Shown: positions 18,910 through 27,775 of the stretch, piece after piece
Numbering within the stretch: position 1 is the stretch's first letter
How the letters are laid out: each line of letters begins with the position of its first letter
From: Haloimpatiens sp042688525
Lineage (GTDB): Bacteria > Bacillota > Clostridia > Clostridiales > Clostridiaceae
Assembly (NCBI RefSeq): GCF_042688525.2
Contig: NZ_JBHWAB010000001.1
Coordinates: 3,534,001-3,598,000 of the forward strand
Reading direction: 5' to 3'
Length of the DNA: 64,000 nt
Translations under genes and position numbers: made by a program
The notes under the pieces: generated by a model
The model's database searches: none
Seen by the model: the letters and a program-made list of their open reading frames with translations, nothing else
Told to the model about the DNA's origin: nothing

Positions 18910-19836
18910 TTATACTTCATATGTGTGGATTACTTCTTTTAAATAAGGTATAGAAGGTTGTGCCCCTTCTCTTTGAACTGCTATAGATGACACCTTATTT
19001 CCAAATTCAACTGATTGCACTACATTATCTTTTGTTAATTCTCCTACATCTATTTTTGAACTAAAGCCACCTATAAAACTATCTCCTGCGGCTGTAGTAT
19101 CAATAGCATCAACCTTATATGCTGGAACTATATCAGCTGTGTCTTTGGATATCACTGCAGCTCCTTTATCTCCTAATGTTATAATTGTCCATTTAACACC
19201 TTTTTCTATAAATTTCTCTGCTGCTAATTTTGCAGTTTCCAAATCTTTAACTTCAATTCCTGTAAGTACACACGCCTCTGTTTCATTTGGAACTATTATA
19301 TCTGTATATTTAAGTAATTCTTCCTTTATTTTTTTTGCTGGAGCTGGATTTAATATTGTTATCTTGTTGTGCTTTTTAGCTAATTTAAAAGCTTGTATTG
19401 TCATATCCTCAGGAGTTTCAAATTGTGAAATTACAATATCACAATTATTTATAAGCTTTTCTGTACTTTTAATTTCTTCTGAATTTATTGTCATGTTAGC
19501 ACCTGAAACAACTATTATAGAGTTATTTCCAGCATCATTTACAGTTATTATAGCTGTGCCTGTAGGCTCTTTATTATCTTTAAAAATATATTCTGTATTT
19601 ATACTGTCTTTTTCAAGTTCTTTTGTTAGAGTTAAACCGTTTTCATCGCAGCCAATTTTAGAAATCATATAAACCTCTGCACCGCTTCTTTTAGCTGCTA
19701 CTGCCTGATTGGCTCCCTTTCCTCCTGGAATTTTTTCCATAGACTTTGATAAAATCGTTTCACCAACCTTAGGCATATTTTTTACCTTTAAAACCATATC
19801 CATATTCATACTACCTAAAACGCATATCTTATTCAT
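18910..19836 (-). CDS. rbsK: Ribokinase
   Basis: A 308-residue PfkB-family kinase that phosphorylates D-ribose to ribose-5-phosphate. It has the N-terminal GSMNMDM motif, PGGKGANQAVAA near residue 38 and the C-terminal DTTAAGDSFIGGF motif with the catalytic Asp. It is the first gene of the rbsKDACB operon and is preceded by AAAGGAGAG and by three LacI-type operator candidates. Confidence 0.95.
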   Translation of the reverse strand: MNKICVLGSMNMDMVLKVKNMPKVGETILSKSMEKIPGGKGANQAVAAKRSGAEVYMISKIGCDENGLTLTKELEKDSINTEYIFKDNKEPTGTAIITVNDAGNNSIIVVSGANMTINSEEIKSTEKLINNCDIVISQFETPEDMTIQAFKLAKKHNKITILNPAPAKKIKEELLKYTDIIVPNETEACVLTGIEVKDLETAKLAAEKFIEKGVKWTIITLGDKGAAVISKDTADIVPAYKVDAIDTTAAGDSFIGGFSSKIDVGELTKDNVVQSVEFGNKVSSIAVQREGAQPSIPYLKEVIHTYEV

Positions 19837-19854
19837 AACTACTCTCTCCTTTTA

Positions 19855-19914
19855 GTAAAACGGTTTACTTAACCGGTTAACTATATACTACTCCTTTTGT
19901 AAACGTTTTGCAAC
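19855..19914 (-). promoter_or_regulatory. rbs operon operator region, three LacI-type half-palindromes
   Basis: Three palindromes occur within 60 bases upstream of rbsK: GTAAAACGGTTTAC (19855-19868), TTAACCGGTTAA (19869-19880, perfect) and TTGTAAACGTTTTGCAA (19898-19914). All centre on a CG step, as LacI-family operators do. The third also resembles a catabolite-control (cre) site but deviates by one base in spacing. They are the likely targets of RbsR and CcpA. Confidence 0.65.
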
Positions 19915-19922
19915 ATTTTTTT

Positions 19923-19974
19923 GGGGACGGTTCATTTATTAGTTAAGCAAATCTTAAAGAAATCAAAGGGACAG
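19923..19974 (+). repeat. REP-like boxes upstream of the RAYT gene
   Basis: GGGGACGGTTCATT at 19923 and GGGACAG at 19968, both in plus orientation, lie just upstream of the transposase gene. An inverted CTGTCCC at 21313-21319 lies downstream, so the gene is bracketed by oppositely oriented boxes. Confidence 0.55.
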
Positions 19975-20072
19975 ATCAATCTTAAAATAATTTTTTCTAA
20001 TTGAAAATTGATTATTCTTCATTACTTTTGTCAATAATCTTAAATAAAAATATTAATAAAGGAGAGATTGTT

Positions 20073-21002
20073 ATGAGCAGAACAGCTAGAATTAAACTTG
20101 AAGATGGAATTTATCACATAATATTTAATGGAGTAAGTGAAATTCATTTGTACGAAAATAATAGAGATAAAAATAAATATATGGAGCTTATTAAAAAATA
20201 TGAAACTAAGTTTCATTTCAAGGTATATGCCTATTGTCTTATGACCACCCATGGCCATTTATTAATTGATTCTAATGGAGCTGACGTTAGCCAATTTATG
20301 CATGATGTAAATCAATCTTATGCCCAATATTATAATAACGCCCATAAAAGAAATGGTCATAAAAGGAAAGGACATGTTTTTCGTGACAGATTCAAAAGTA
20401 AATTAGTAGATGCTGATTCTTATCTATTAACCCTTTCCGCTTATATTCACAAAAATCCTAAAGATATAAAAAAATATAGAAATTGCATAGAAGAATATAA
20501 ATATTCAAGTTTAGGAGTATATTTAGGATTAAGAAAAGATCCTTTTAATATTCTTGATGAAGATTATATTATGCAATTTTTTAATACAAATGTAAAAAAA
20601 GCTAGAAAAGCTTATTCAGAATTAGTATTTCGTTGTACTGATAAACTACTTAAAAAAAGTGCTGAATTTCAAGATGAAAAAACTGAATATAGAAGTGAAA
20701 GACATATTATAAAAAGATCTTTTAGTCCTGAGGAAATATTAGCTTTTCTTTCTAAATACACTGGTATGCCTGAATGGCAAATTGTTTTAAAAAATAAAAG
20801 ATGTAATACAAAAAATAAGGCTTTATATGTATTTATGTTAAAATGTTTGTGCTGTTTAGAAGACAAGGATATATGCGAAATTCTTGGAAACATAACTCAA
20901 TCACGTGTTTCTACGCTTTGTTCTATGGGTATTGATATTGTGCTGAAAGATGATAAATACAAAAATATTATTAATGATTTTCTTGATTCAAAAACTAGTT
21001 AA
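20073..21002 (+). CDS. REP-associated tyrosine transposase (RAYT-like, Y1/HUH)
   Basis: A 309-residue member of the IS200-like Y1 transposase superfamily. It opens with MSRTARIKLEDGIYHIIFNGV, has the metal-binding HUH motif as THGHLLI (about residue 62), and a candidate catalytic Tyr in QSYAQYYN. An RAYT-like GHVFRDRFKSKLVD segment and HKNPK follow. The C-terminal about 90 residues contain a DnaA-like helix-turn-helix region, as in larger Firmicute RAYTs. The ATG at 20073 has a GGAGAG site. The gene lacks IS200 ends but is flanked by GGGGACAG boxes, as expected for a domesticated RAYT that acts on REP sequences. Confidence 0.8.
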   Translation: MSRTARIKLEDGIYHIIFNGVSEIHLYENNRDKNKYMELIKKYETKFHFKVYAYCLMTTHGHLLIDSNGADVSQFMHDVNQSYAQYYNNAHKRNGHKRKGHVFRDRFKSKLVDADSYLLTLSAYIHKNPKDIKKYRNCIEEYKYSSLGVYLGLRKDPFNILDEDYIMQFFNTNVKKARKAYSELVFRCTDKLLKKSAEFQDEKTEYRSERHIIKRSFSPEEILAFLSKYTGMPEWQIVLKNKRCNTKNKALYVFMLKCLCCLEDKDICEILGNITQSRVSTLCSMGIDIVLKDDKYKNIINDFLDSKTS

Positions 21003-21376
21003 AAGTTAAATTTTATATTATTTAAACTAATTAGTTGAAATTTTTATATTAAATTAATTTATACTTTTTAAATAACCTTTATCTGAACTTAATTATAAAA
21101 TTTAAAAATTTTATGGAAATAATGATTTTAGAATAATTTCAAAAATTTTACCTTACTTGTTATTTTGTTTTATAGAAAATAAGGACAAGCTATATTTTCT
21201 CTTAATATTACAAAAAAATATCTCATCCTTAACTTATTATAGAATATGCATTCAAGTAATTATTTAAAAGCTAACTGATTCTCTGCATTAAATTCTTTTT
21301 AATTTTAATAAACTGTCCCTTTATTCTAAAATTTTAAATACATTTTCCAATTTAATTTTTTATGATAAATATATTA
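21003..21376. other. Intergenic region with little content
   Basis: A 374-base AT-rich spacer between the RAYT gene and the Nudix gene. Apart from the CTGTCCC box at 21313-21319 I see no gene, RNA or strong hairpin. Confidence 0.5.
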
Positions 21377-21859
21377 TTATGATTTATAAAACTCTACATT
21401 ATGATTTATCAAATTTCCATTTTCGTAAATAAATTTTGCAGAAAAAAATTCCTTATTCTCAAATAACCACTTAATGAATATCCTGTCCCCCTCCCAGGAA
21501 GGCATATCCAAAACCTTTGAGTTATCTATCCATTTAAGATTTCCTTCATCTGATTCTATTAGTTCACCTTCATACTTATTGGATGTAAACAAAAATACAT
21601 ACCAATCTTCATTATCATTAAATTTTGGAAAAGTCATAACTCCTCTTAATTTTGGTTTATTTATAGTTAAACCAGTTTCCTCTTTAACTTCTCTAATTAT
21701 ACATTCCTCTGGTGTTTCTCCTTGTTCTAATTTTCCACCTACACCTACCCATTTACCTTCATGCATATCATTTTGCTTTTTTACACGGTGAAGTAAAAGA
21801 GTTTTATCATTGTTTTTATCTTGTATGTAACATAACGTTCCTAATTTCAATTTGGTCAT
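21377..21859 (-). CDS. Nudix hydrolase, MutT/8-oxo-dGTPase type
   Basis: A 160-residue Nudix protein. The Nudix box GKLEQGETPEECIIREVKEETGL (about residues 42-64) is complete, with the metal-binding REVKEE core. Relatives hydrolyse oxidised nucleotides or other nucleoside diphosphate derivatives. The substrate here is inferred only from similarity to clostridial 8-oxo-dGTP diphosphatases. It is monocistronic. Confidence 0.85.
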   Translation of the reverse strand: MTKLKLGTLCYIQDKNNDKTLLLHRVKKQNDMHEGKWVGVGGKLEQGETPEECIIREVKEETGLTINKPKLRGVMTFPKFNDNEDWYVFLFTSNKYEGELIESDEGNLKWIDNSKVLDMPSWEGDRIFIKWLFENKEFFSAKFIYENGNLINHNVEFYKS

Positions 21860-21928
21860 CTCCTTGAAAACAAACTTAGTTCATACTTCATTTTAGCACT
21901 TATTTCCTTTAACTGAATAAAATAATAT

Positions 21929-21980
21929 GGGGACAGTTAATTTAAATATTAAAACTAGCATTCTTTATTTTTAATATTTA
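21929..21980 (+). repeat. REP-like unit: GGGGACAG followed by an AT hairpin
   Basis: GGGGACAGTTAATT at 21929 is followed by perfect 12-base arms TAAATATTAAAA (21943-21954) and TTTTAATATTTA (21969-21980). This is the same arrangement as at 6749-6791. Confidence 0.55.
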
Positions 21981-22045
21981 GAATAAAAAAACAGAAATTT
22001 ATAATCATTTTCTGATTTTAAACTTCTGAATTTTTATATAACATA

Positions 22046-22456
22046 TTATAAAATTATTTCTTTTTTTCTTATTCTTTCTGATAATTCCTTAACCTTTTTT
22101 TCAATTATTTTTGCTATTTTAATAAATTCCTCATCACTCTTGCCAGTAGGATCTTCCAAGCCCCAATCTTCTATATGCTTTGCTGGTAAAAATGGACAAA
22201 CAACATTACAACCCATTTTTATTGCAATATCCACTTTAGGTATATCTTCAAGCAATTTTGAACGTTGAGTTTCATTCATATCAATTTCGTACAGTTTCTT
22301 TATTATTCTTACAGCATCCTGATTAATTTGTGGTTTTATCTCTGTGCCTGCAGAATATGATTCAAAGATATCCACTGCAAATATCTTTCCTAATGCTTCT
22401 GCCATTTGAGACCTACATGAATTGTGGACACATATAAATGCTACTTTTGGTTTCAT
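22046..22456 (-). CDS. Arsenate reductase-like / low-molecular-weight phosphatase family
   Basis: A 136-residue protein, start placed at the ATG of MKPKVAFICVHN because GGAGGT lies just upstream. It carries the phosphate-binding loop CVHNSCRS (Cys-x5-Arg) near the N terminus and the C-terminal WGLEDPTGKSDEEF segment of thioredoxin-coupled ArsC proteins. Two further cysteines occur in MGCNVVCPF. In ArsC a triad of cysteines carries the reducing relay, but the spacing here (Cys-x3-Cys) differs from the classic pI258 type. It has no ars neighbours, so function in arsenate resistance is not certain. Confidence 0.75.
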   Translation of the reverse strand: MKPKVAFICVHNSCRSQMAEALGKIFAVDIFESYSAGTEIKPQINQDAVRIIKKLYEIDMNETQRSKLLEDIPKVDIAIKMGCNVVCPFLPAKHIEDWGLEDPTGKSDEEFIKIAKIIEKKVKELSERIRKKEIIL

Positions 22457-22578
22457 ACTATCAACCTCCGTAAACAATCTTCATTATATTAGATACATAT
22501 TATTAGTTTACAAATATGATTATATTCACGTATACTCATATAATAATTTACATAATTTATTTTGTCAATTATAAATTT

Positions 22579-22625
22579 AAAGGATATTTAATTAAAATAA
22601 ACTTACTTTAAATTAAATATCCTTT
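22579..22625. terminator. Bidirectional terminator
   Basis: Arms AAAGGATATTTAATT and AATTAAATATCCTTT, a perfect 15-base stem, between the TVP38 gene end and the arsenate-reductase-like gene start. Confidence 0.7.
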
Positions 22626-22696
22626 ATTAAAATCAATTACATAACATTGAATTCTCCAACTTGTATTGTTTTATTTGTACGACTTTAAATATATTT

Positions 22697-23383
22697 TTAT
22701 TGACTATCTTTCATTTCAGTTTTTTTAGTAATATAAGTTTTTTTTCTTTTGTTAAATATACATGAAATAGTCATAGTTATACTAGCCACTATAATTATCG
22801 GTATTACTATTTTAATAGAAGGTTTTCTAAGTAAATCACATCCCATATATGAATAACATATTGTCTCTGGTATAACTCCTAACAATGAACCTATCATAAA
22901 ATCTCTATATTTTATCTTTGTTAATCCACAAGTATAACTTAATGGATCAAAAGGTAGTATAGGTGGAAGTCTTAGAAAAAATATTATTTTAAAACCATTT
23001 TTCTCAATACTTGAATCTAACTTTAACATTTTACCCTTAAGTATTCTTTCAACAAAAGATCTTCCTAAAAATCTTGATAGGAAAAATGCTAAAGTTCCTG
23101 AAAGAAAAAAACCTATCATATTAAAAACAAACCCTTTTATTGGTCCAAAAATTACTCCACCTACTACAGATAGCATTGCTGATGGAATAACTAACACTAT
23201 TGGTTTAAGAGCATATATTGCAATAAATGAACAGAATGCAAGTTCACCTGATCGATTAATATATCTTATAACACGGTGAATATTTATATGTCTTAATTGA
23301 TGTCTATGTATAAAAATAAATAAAACAATAATACTTACTATCAAAATACATAATATATCTCTTATTGTTAATTTCTTTTTCAT
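22697..23383 (-). CDS. TVP38/TMEM64 family inner-membrane protein
   Basis: A 228-residue polytopic membrane protein with five or six hydrophobic stretches. It carries the family segment GVIFGPIKGFVFNMIGFFLSG (broken: about residues 82-102) followed by LSRFLGRSFVERIL, and RLPPILPFDPLSYTCG, the conserved re-entrant region of the SNARE-associated/DedA-like superfamily. Relatives are linked to membrane lipid scrambling and homeostasis. No operon partner is evident. Confidence 0.85.
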   Translation of the reverse strand: MKKKLTIRDILCILIVSIIVLFIFIHRHQLRHINIHRVIRYINRSGELAFCSFIAIYALKPIVLVIPSAMLSVVGGVIFGPIKGFVFNMIGFFLSGTLAFFLSRFLGRSFVERILKGKMLKLDSSIEKNGFKIIFFLRLPPILPFDPLSYTCGLTKIKYRDFMIGSLLGVIPETICYSYMGCDLLRKPSIKIVIPIIIVASITMTISCIFNKRKKTYITKKTEMKDSQ

Positions 23384-23570
23384 ATCAAATAAAATCTCCT
23401 TTTATAAACTCTCCTATAATATATTATCATTATATCATTATATTTTCTACAAAATTCTATATGTGGTAATACTTCAGAGACAACTCAATTCCTATTTAAT
23501 ACTTATTTTATAACTCAACTTTCGCAGATAAAAAATAAGGCGAAAGCCTGTAAAATAAACGCATAAAGCA

Positions 23571-23636
23571 AAGAAACATTCCTTTTGGTATAATAGAATT
23601 GCTAAAAACATAACACCAAAGAAAGGAATGTTTCTT
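23571..23636 (+). promoter_or_regulatory. Hairpin masking the transposase start in read-through transcripts
   Basis: AAGAAACATTCCTTT (23571-23585) is the perfect inverse of AAAGGAATGTTTCTT (23622-23636), which contains the ribosome site and abuts the start codon at 23637. A TATAAT box lies between the arms (23589-23594). A transcript from that box would lack the left arm and be translatable, while read-through RNA from outside would fold and hide the start. IS10 and IS50 are known to use this strategy. Confidence 0.7.
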
Positions 23637-25025
23637 ATGAACACTATTATACCAAATGATAACAAAGATAAACAACTGAATTTTACTATAAATAGATTTT
23701 TTAAAGATAACAAAATTGGATCTATTCTTAGAAAATGTAATTTTTCAAAGCAAAAAGGTTTTTCTTGTATTACAGTATTTAAATATATATTTACTCTTAT
23801 TTTCACAGGTAAAAATCTTTTTCGTACTTTTGAGAGTAAAAAGAATATCAACTTTTCAAAAGATGTCATCTATAGGTTCCTTAATTCTCCTAATTTTAAT
23901 TGGAGAAAATTTTTACTCATACTTTCTTCATCAATTATCAGAAATGTAATCATTCCGCTTACATCTAAAGATAGAGTAAATGTCTTAATAGTAGATGATT
24001 CTTTGTATAGTAGAAATAGAAGTAAATCTGTTGAACTCCTTGCAAATGTTCATGATCACGTTACAAGAAAATTTGTCAAAGGCTTTCGCCTTCTTACACT
24101 TGGTTGGTCAGACGGTAATACTTTTTTGCCTCTTGGATTTACTCTTCTTTCTTCTGAAAAAGAGAAAAATAGAATTTGCCCTCAAAATGAATCTATTGAT
24201 AAAAGAACTAATGGTGCTAAACTCCGTAAGGAGGCTATTTTAAAATCACCTTCAGCTATGATGTGTTTACTTAAACAAGCTGCTAAATATAAAATTCCTG
24301 CATCATATGTTCTTTTTGATAGCTGGTTTACGTATCCCAAAATTCTTATACAAATTTTACAACTTAAACTTAATACTATTGCTATGGTTAAAGCAATGCC
24401 AAGGGTTTACTACAATTACAATGGTAAGCTTTTAAATCTTAAAGGACTTTATGCTAGTTTAAAAAAGAAACGCGGTAGAGCTAAAATTCTTTCTTCTGTA
24501 ATTGTAGGTATTGGTTCTGATGAAAATGGCAATGAAGTAAAAGCAAAAATTGTATTTGTAAGGGATAGAAATCGAAAAAGAAACTGGCTTGCTTTGATTT
24601 CTACTGATATATCTTTAGACGATAATGAAATCATAAGAATTTACGGTAAACGCTGGGATATAGAAGTTTTTTTCAAAATGAATAAATCTTTTTTAAAGCT
24701 TGTTAAAGAGTTTCAAGGACGTTCTTATGATTCCATGGTTTCTCATACGTCTATAGTTTTTACTAGATATATCATGCTTGCTTTAGAAAATCGTAAAAAT
24801 AATGATGTACGAACTATTGGTGGATTTTTTTATCAATGTTGTGATGAACTTCAAGATATCCAATTTTGTGAAGTAATGCGTATCATTATTGATATTTTAA
24901 AAAATGTTTTATCTGAAAAACTTCTTCTTTCTAAGGAGCTTATCGACTCAATAATAGACAATTTTATTACTGCTTTGCCTTGTTATATCAAGGAGAAGTT
25001 GGTCTTTTTCTCCTGCGAAAGTTGA
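23637..25025 (+). CDS. IS4-family DDE transposase
   Basis: A 462-residue transposase. The catalytic residues are visible as VDDSLYSR (first Asp, about residue 121), LFDSWF (second Asp) and YGKRWDIEVFFKMNK, which fits the IS4 family signature Y-x2-R-x3-E-x6-K exactly. The start is the ATG at 23637, nine bases from AAAGGA. The ATG nine bases earlier is too close to that site. It catalyses cut-and-paste movement of its own element and probably of the MITEs in this window. Confidence 0.93.
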   Translation: MNTIIPNDNKDKQLNFTINRFFKDNKIGSILRKCNFSKQKGFSCITVFKYIFTLIFTGKNLFRTFESKKNINFSKDVIYRFLNSPNFNWRKFLLILSSSIIRNVIIPLTSKDRVNVLIVDDSLYSRNRSKSVELLANVHDHVTRKFVKGFRLLTLGWSDGNTFLPLGFTLLSSEKEKNRICPQNESIDKRTNGAKLRKEAILKSPSAMMCLLKQAAKYKIPASYVLFDSWFTYPKILIQILQLKLNTIAMVKAMPRVYYNYNGKLLNLKGLYASLKKKRGRAKILSSVIVGIGSDENGNEVKAKIVFVRDRNRKRNWLALISTDISLDDNEIIRIYGKRWDIEVFFKMNKSFLKLVKEFQGRSYDSMVSHTSIVFTRYIMLALENRKNNDVRTIGGFFYQCCDELQDIQFCEVMRIIIDILKNVLSEKLLLSKELIDSIIDNFITALPCYIKEKLVFFSCES

Positions 25026-25082
25026 GTTTATAATAATAAATTTTTTATTCCTTTTTCTTATATCTACAAGATTAATAATTTC

Positions 25083-25309
25083 CTTTTTTAATTACCTGTC
25101 CCCCTTTTTTAATATTTCTTAATTACTTCTCTTTATTTATTTTTTAATGATTTGTATTTATATTTTTAGAATTTAAATTTTCAATAATGAATTATGGCTT
25201 ATATCCATATACTTTTTAATTACCTGTCCCCAAGTATTTATATTTATTCTTTAATAATTTATACCTATATTTATATTGTTAATATTTAAATTTTTAATGA
25301 ACTGTCCCC
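25083..25309 (-). repeat. Three degenerate direct repeats with CTGTCCCC boxes
   Basis: Three copies of TTTTTAAT-T/G-A-x-CTGTCCCC occur with boxes at 25096-25103, 25224-25231 and 25302-25309, in one orientation and separated by AT-rich spacer. A decayed fourth (AACTGTACCT) follows near 25326. The stretch 25034-25485 contains no gene. It lies between the IS and the chemoreceptor gene. Confidence 0.6.
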
Positions 25310-25485
25310 AATATTTTTAACAAGAACTGTACCTAATGTTTTCTTCTAAAGTAAATATAATCGAATGATTCCATAAAAAATATATGTAACTTTATGTATA
25401 ACTTTAAGATATTTTATAAAGTAATGCGCTTTTTTGTCGATAACTAAATAAAATCAATTAACTAGAAAGGAGTACAAAACTTTTT

Positions 25486-27507
25486 ATGAAAATCTTCAAA
25501 ACTTTATCTTTTAAAAAAGGAATAAAATTCAAATTGATAACAATGTGTATTTTATTGGTTTTTACTTCGTTATCTGTTTTAGGTATAATGTCAACTTTTA
25601 AAACTAGAAATATTCTAAAATCAGATCTTGAAAACTCTACACTAGAAATGGTAAAACAAAATAAATCCACTATATCTTATTATCTAAAAAACTATGAAGA
25701 TGCACTAAAACAAATGTCTCATGAAGCTAATATACAAGAAATCATATCACATCCTGAATACTCATCCTGGATGGTAAAAAATTTACAAGCCTTCATGAAA
25801 GGACATGAAAATATTTTATCTATTTATTTGGGTACTAAAAATAAGAATATGCACATGTATCCAGCATCTGATTTTCCAAAAGACTATGACCCTACTACTA
25901 GGCCATGGTATAAAAAAGCAGTTGAAGAAAATAAACTTATATGGACTGATGTTTATAAAGATGCATTTACTGATAAGTTAGTCATAACAGCTGCCGTACC
26001 TGTTTATAATTCTTCCAATAATAATGATTTTATTGGAGTACTAGCTATAGATATACCTCTCGATGCCTTATCAAAAGAAATAAATTCTATTAAAATAGGT
26101 AAAAAGGGATACATACTTATAGTGGATAATTCTGGTAAAGTTATAACTCATAAAAATAAAGATCTTATATTAAAAACTCTACCATCAAAAGAAATTTTAA
26201 AAGCTACAAAAGAAAAAAAAGAAGGATACTTAGAATATGAATGGGACGAGAATGGAACTAAAATAGATAAATTTGCAGCATTTACTAAACTTGATAAAGT
26301 AGGCTGGAATATAGTTGGTTCTATGTATACTGATGAAATTGATGAAAGTGCTAGTAAAATATTAAATCTTGCTGTAACTGTTGGCCTATTAACTTTAATC
26401 ATAGGTATTTTAATAACAATAGTCTTTGCAAATAAATTAACAAAACCTATTAAAATTCTTGTAAAAGATATGGAAAAAGTTAAACAAGGAGACTTTTCTG
26501 TAAGATGTAATGTAAAATCTAGTGATGAAATAGGTGAACTATCAAAAGACTTCAATGTTATGCTTGAATCTATAGGAAACTTACTAGATAATGTAAAAGC
26601 TGTGTCTTTAGAATTAACAGATTCTTCTCAAACTCTAGCAGCTACTGCAGAAGAAACTAGTGCTTCAGCTGAAGGAATTTCACAAGCTGTTGAAGGAATA
26701 GCTAAAGGTGCTACTGAGCAAGCTTCTGATGCAGAAAAAGGTGTTAAGGTTACTTATAGTTTATCTGAAAAATTTAATACTTTATCAAATAACTCAAAAG
26801 AAATGGAGTCTGCTACTAATGCAGTAAACGCTACAAATATGAATGGACTTAAAGTTATAAATCAATTAGATAGTAAAACAAGTTCTAATGAACAAGCTAT
26901 CAATAAAATTGAAACTGCAATAATTGAATTGGACAGTAAAGTTAACAGCATAAGTTCCATACTTGATACTATAAATTCTATCTCAGAACAAACTAATTTA
27001 TTGGCATTAAACGCCTCTATTGAAGCTGCAAGAGCTGGTGAAGCTGGTAAAGGTTTTGCAGTAGTTGCTGATGAAATTAGAAAACTTGCAGAAGGTTCTC
27101 ATTCTGCAACTGATGAAATTAAGCAAATAATCTCAAATATTCAAACTGACAGTAAAAACACTGTACAAATAATGAGTGAAGTTAAACAAATTACAAATGA
27201 ACAAACTGGTGCTGTTACAGAAGTTAATGCTTCTTTTGATAAAATTTCTTCTTCTATAAGAAACATTACAGAAAAAATTCAACTTATAACTCAATCTATT
27301 AATGAATTGAATGGAGATAAAAACGAAATAGTATCTTCTATTGAAAATATATCTGCAATTTCAGAAGAAACAGCAGCTTCCTCCGAAGAAGTTACAGCTT
27401 CAATACAACAGCAAACTGCAGCAGTTGAAGAAGTAGCTAATTCTGCTGACAAACTAAATGAACTTGCTATGAAACTTAATCAACAATTAGATAAATTCAA
27501 AATTTAA
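25486..27507 (+). CDS. Methyl-accepting chemotaxis protein
   Basis: A 673-residue chemoreceptor. After a short cytosolic stretch there is a transmembrane helix (about 15-37), a Cache-type extracellular sensor (DPTTRPWYKKAVEENKLIWTD region, to about residue 285), a second helix (about 290-310), a HAMP domain and a coiled-coil signalling domain with the tip SEQTNLLALNASIEAARAGE. The PTTRPWY motif is typical of dCache domains. The ATG has an AAGGAG site. It is a different receptor from the one at 11286 (low identity outside the signalling tip). Confidence 0.92.
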   Translation: MKIFKTLSFKKGIKFKLITMCILLVFTSLSVLGIMSTFKTRNILKSDLENSTLEMVKQNKSTISYYLKNYEDALKQMSHEANIQEIISHPEYSSWMVKNLQAFMKGHENILSIYLGTKNKNMHMYPASDFPKDYDPTTRPWYKKAVEENKLIWTDVYKDAFTDKLVITAAVPVYNSSNNNDFIGVLAIDIPLDALSKEINSIKIGKKGYILIVDNSGKVITHKNKDLILKTLPSKEILKATKEKKEGYLEYEWDENGTKIDKFAAFTKLDKVGWNIVGSMYTDEIDESASKILNLAVTVGLLTLIIGILITIVFANKLTKPIKILVKDMEKVKQGDFSVRCNVKSSDEIGELSKDFNVMLESIGNLLDNVKAVSLELTDSSQTLAATAEETSASAEGISQAVEGIAKGATEQASDAEKGVKVTYSLSEKFNTLSNNSKEMESATNAVNATNMNGLKVINQLDSKTSSNEQAINKIETAIIELDSKVNSISSILDTINSISEQTNLLALNASIEAARAGEAGKGFAVVADEIRKLAEGSHSATDEIKQIISNIQTDSKNTVQIMSEVKQITNEQTGAVTEVNASFDKISSSIRNITEKIQLITQSINELNGDKNEIVSSIENISAISEETAASSEEVTASIQQQTAAVEEVANSADKLNELAMKLNQQLDKFKI

Positions 27508-27519
27508 ATTATTAATTAA

Positions 27520-27567
27520 CTCAACTTTCGCAGGTGAAAAATAGTCGCTACGGGAAATGATATCTTG
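27520..27567 (-). mobile_element. MITE copy 3, truncated half element
   Basis: CTCAACTTTCGCAGGTGAAAAA, then TAGTCGCTACGGGAAATGATATCTTG, matches the right end of the 257-bp MITEs in reverse orientation and stops abruptly. The other end is absent. Confidence 0.75.
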
Positions 27568-27597
27568 TATATTTTCTTTGTATGTGATGAATTATTA

Positions 27598-27682
27598 TTA
27601 TCCAATTGGATAATACCTCCTTTGATTTTGGATTGGCTAGCGAAACCATATCCACTTTATCAAAGCGAGGTATTTTTTTTCA
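27598..27682 (+). terminator. Compound hairpin and terminator downstream of the chemoreceptor
   Basis: A perfect palindrome TTATCCAATTGGATAA is followed by arms AATACCTC-C-TTTGAT and ATCAAA-GC-GAGGTATT enclosing a second hairpin (GGAT-TGG ... CCA-TATCC), then TTTTTTT. The nested structure is more elaborate than a simple terminator. I do not recognise it as a known riboswitch. Confidence 0.55.
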
Positions 27683-27775
27683 TAAAAGATTAGTTAAGTA
27701 GTACTACTAATCCTTAAATAAATATTTTTAAACTTTAGCTAAAGTAAAAATTCAACATAAATATTTAAATGACCA

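Larger units (their letters stand above)
23514..25026 (+). mobile_element. Intact IS4-family insertion sequence, 1513 bp
   Basis: The element begins CTCAACTTTCGCAG and ends CTGCGAAAGTTGAG, a perfect 14-base terminal inverted repeat that extends imperfectly to about 23. It is flanked by a 7-bp target duplication TTTATAA (23507-23513 and 25027-25033). It holds one full transposase gene whose stop codon lies inside the right terminal repeat. A GNRA-type mini-hairpin AGGCGAAAGCCT lies at 23538-23549 near the left end. All parts appear intact, so it may be active. Confidence 0.93.

Noticed and set aside
21483..21490. CTGTCCCC box inside the Nudix gene as a REP-like unit
   Set aside because: It encodes part of the Nudix protein and has no hairpin; likely coincidental.
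23492..23869. Minus-strand 125-residue reading frame across the IS left end
   Set aside because: Overlaps the IS transposase on the opposite strand and the terminal repeat; no ribosome site or family match.
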